DNA from: Micromonosporaceae bacterium
GTDB taxonomy: Bacteria; Actinomycetota; Actinomycetes; Mycobacteriales; Micromonosporaceae
Direction: 5' to 3'
Length of the DNA stretch: 15,066 nt
Assembly: GCA_019689695.1 (NCBI GenBank)
Contig: JADGHA010000050.1
Span: 1-15,066 of the forward strand
The notes under the pieces are model-generated. The model saw only the letters and a program-made list of their open reading frames with translations, had not been told where the DNA came from and did no database searches. Position numbers and translations under genes: made by a program. Numbering within the stretch: the stretch's first letter is position 1; every line of letters starts with the position of its first letter. Of this stretch, positions 13,640-15,066 are shown piece after piece.

Positions 13640-14923
13640 GTGGCCACCATCGAGGGAATCGTCGCCAGAGAGATCCTCGACTCGCGGGGCAACCCGACCG
13701 TTGAGGTGGAGGTGGGGCTCGACGACGGCACCGCCGCCCGGGCCGCGGTGCCCTCCGGCGCCTCCACCGGCGCGTTCGAGGCGCTCGAGCTGCGCGACGG
13801 CGACGCCCAGCGGTACGGCGGGAAGGGCGTCGGCCAGGCGGTGGAGAACGTGACCGAGCGCATCATGGAGGAGCTGGTCGGCTACGAGGCGAGCGAGCAG
13901 CGCCTGATCGACCAGCGGATGCTCGACCTCGACGGCACCCCGGACAAGTCCGGCCTCGGCGCGAACGCCATCCTGGGCGTCTCGCTCGCGGTCGCCAAGG
14001 CCGCCGCGAAGTCCGCCGGGTTGAGCCTGTTCCGCTACCTCGGCGGGCCGAATGCGCACCTGCTGCCGGTGCCGATGATGAACATCCTCAACGGCGGCGC
14101 GCACGCCGACTCCAACGTGGACATCCAGGAGTTCATGATCGCGCCGATCGGGGCGCCGACGTTCCGGGAGGCGCTGCGGGCCGGCGCCGAGACGTACCAC
14201 GCGCTCAAGTCCGTGCTCAAGAAGAAGGGCCTGTCCACCGGGCTGGGCGACGAGGGTGGCTTCGCTCCGAACCTGCCGGCGAACGCGGCCGCGCTGGACC
14301 TCATCGCGGAGGCGATCCAGGCGGCCGGCTACCAGCTCGGCAGCGACATCGCGCTTGCGCTGGACGTGGCGGCGACCGAGTTCTACCGCGACGGCGCCTA
14401 CCACTTCGAAGGCGCGGCGAAGTCGGCCGAGGAGATGACCGCCTACTACACCAAGCTCATCGAGGCCTACCCGATCGTGTCCATAGAGGACCCGCTGGCC
14501 GAGGAGGACTGGGCTGGCTGGACCGCGCTCACCGCGGCGCTGGGCGGGCGGATCCAGATCGTCGGCGACGACCTGTTCGTCACCAACCGGGACCGGGTCG
14601 CCCGGGGCATCGCCGAGCAGGCGGCGAACGCCGTGCTGGTCAAGGTGAACCAGATCGGTTCGCTGACGGAGACCCTCGACGCGGTGGACCTGGCCCACCG
14701 GGCGGGCTTCCACTGCATGATGAGCCACCGCTCCGGCGAGACCGAGGACACCACCATCGCCGACCTGGCGGTGGCCACCGGCTGCGGGCAGATCAAGACC
14801 GGCGCGCCGGCCCGTTCGGAGCGCGTGGCCAAGTACAACCAGCTGCTGCGCATCGAGGAGGAGCTGGACGACGCGGCGCGGTACGCGGGAGCGTCGGCGT
14901 TCCCGCGGTACCGTCCGGCCTAG
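13640..14923 (+). CDS. eno: Enolase
   Basis: This complete 427-residue enolase converts 2-phosphoglycerate to phosphoenolpyruvate in glycolysis and needs magnesium. Visible motifs are the mobile loop SGASTGAFEA (39-48, with S42 as a likely phosphate-contact residue), H155 in NGGAHAD, proton-transfer E205 in GDEGG, metal ligands D242, E283 and D310, and the base K335 in the signature LVKVNQIGSLTE. The SHRSGETED block (362-370) follows. GTG 13640 is the start, preceded by TAGGAG at 13628-13633. The FtsB/DivIC-like gene begins 24 bp after its stop, an arrangement typical of actinobacteria. It is a housekeeping gene, and nothing in it is unusual. Confidence 0.97.
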   Translation: MATIEGIVAREILDSRGNPTVEVEVGLDDGTAARAAVPSGASTGAFEALELRDGDAQRYGGKGVGQAVENVTERIMEELVGYEASEQRLIDQRMLDLDGTPDKSGLGANAILGVSLAVAKAAAKSAGLSLFRYLGGPNAHLLPVPMMNILNGGAHADSNVDIQEFMIAPIGAPTFREALRAGAETYHALKSVLKKKGLSTGLGDEGGFAPNLPANAAALDLIAEAIQAAGYQLGSDIALALDVAATEFYRDGAYHFEGAAKSAEEMTAYYTKLIEAYPIVSIEDPLAEEDWAGWTALTAALGGRIQIVGDDLFVTNRDRVARGIAEQAANAVLVKVNQIGSLTETLDAVDLAHRAGFHCMMSHRSGETEDTTIADLAVATGCGQIKTGAPARSERVAKYNQLLRIEEELDDAARYAGASAFPRYRPA

Positions 14924-14947
14924 GGCGCGTACCGCAGGAGGTGAGCT

Positions 14948-15066
14948 GTGCCGACGCAGCGGCGGATGCCCAGCGGGCAGGGGCCGAGCCGGCGGTCCGG
15001 GCCGGCCGGCCGCGGCCGCCCGCCCCCCGGGCCGCCCGCCCCCCCCCCCCGCGGGCGTGGGGCGGC
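14948..15066 (+). CDS. N-terminal fragment, probable FtsB/DivIC-type septum formation protein
   Basis: A GTG at 14948 follows an excellent ribosome binding site (AGGAGG, 14936-14941), 24 bp after enolase. The first 39 codons stay open to the right edge and encode a Pro-, Arg- and Gly-rich, disordered peptide (start MPTQRRMPSGQGPSRRSG). In actinobacteria the gene right after eno commonly encodes a FtsB/DivIC-like cell division protein whose cytoplasmic N-terminus is low in complexity, followed by one membrane helix and a coiled coil. Neither of those lies in the window, so identity rests on position and composition. A run of 12 C bases (15039-15050) keeps the frame open but could hide a miscount. 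Confidence 0.5.
   Translation, partial: MPTQRRMPSGQGPSRRSGPAGRGRPPPGPPAPPPRGRGA

Noticed and set aside
13619..14728. 369-codon minus-strand open frame opposite enolase
   Set aside because: Antisense shadow of eno, which is complete and fully conserved.
1..15066. CRISPR array, insertion sequence, tRNA or rRNA gene, prophage or toxin-antitoxin pair
   Set aside because: No regularly spaced repeats, transposase, terminal inverted repeats or tRNA cloverleaf were seen in the short intergenic gaps.

Overview
The window comes from a high-GC Gram-positive bacterium, most likely an actinobacterium and possibly Micromonosporaceae. The coding regions are strongly GC-rich, GTG starts are used, and enolase is followed by what looks like a FtsB/DivIC-type septum initiator, a common actinobacterial order. 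The arginyl-tRNA synthetase also resembles actinobacterial ArgS. Family-level placement is a guess from memory.

Region A (1-4690) is a self-contained carbohydrate or hydroxy-acid catabolic locus. The start of a PfkB/ribokinase-type kinase lies on the minus strand and runs off the left edge. A 134-bp divergent control region with several repeats separates it from a plus-strand operon: a DeoR-family regulator, a zinc-dependent polyol-type dehydrogenase, a tartrate/D-malate dehydrogenase-like beta-decarboxylating enzyme and an aldehyde dehydrogenase. The last three genes overlap by ATGA, so they are probably translationally coupled. The four-enzyme set suggests a pathway that oxidises a small polyol or sugar to an acid, decarboxylates it and phosphorylates a sugar or acid. 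I do not recognise it as a described pathway. The dehydrogenase gene holds two TTA codons, the only in-frame ones I found in the window, and AT-ending codons look more frequent here than to the right.

Region B (4691-8255), all on the minus strand, holds argS, a serine hydrolase of the beta-lactamase/family VIII esterase fold, and a small VOC (glyoxalase-like) protein. A hairpin terminator lies between the hydrolase and argS, and argS seems to have its own promoter and possibly a leaderless start.

Region C (8256-11195) holds a small secreted four-cysteine protein of unknown function (+), a DMT/EamA exporter (-) whose 3' end runs antisense into it, and a divergent MocR regulator (GntR helix-turn-helix plus aminotransferase domain). 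The exporter and regulator make a classic divergent pair with a repeat-containing intergenic region.

Region D (11196-15066) holds a DUF885-family putative metallohydrolase (+), a convergent lipoprotein with a 23-bp tail overlap, enolase (+), and the first codons of a Pro/Arg-rich protein in the FtsB/DivIC position. The window ends in a C homopolymer. No tRNA or rRNA gene, insertion sequence, CRISPR array or phage gene was seen. No gene-free stretch exceeds 300 bases; the longest are about 120-140 bp. The best candidate for something undescribed is the region A pathway and its control region.
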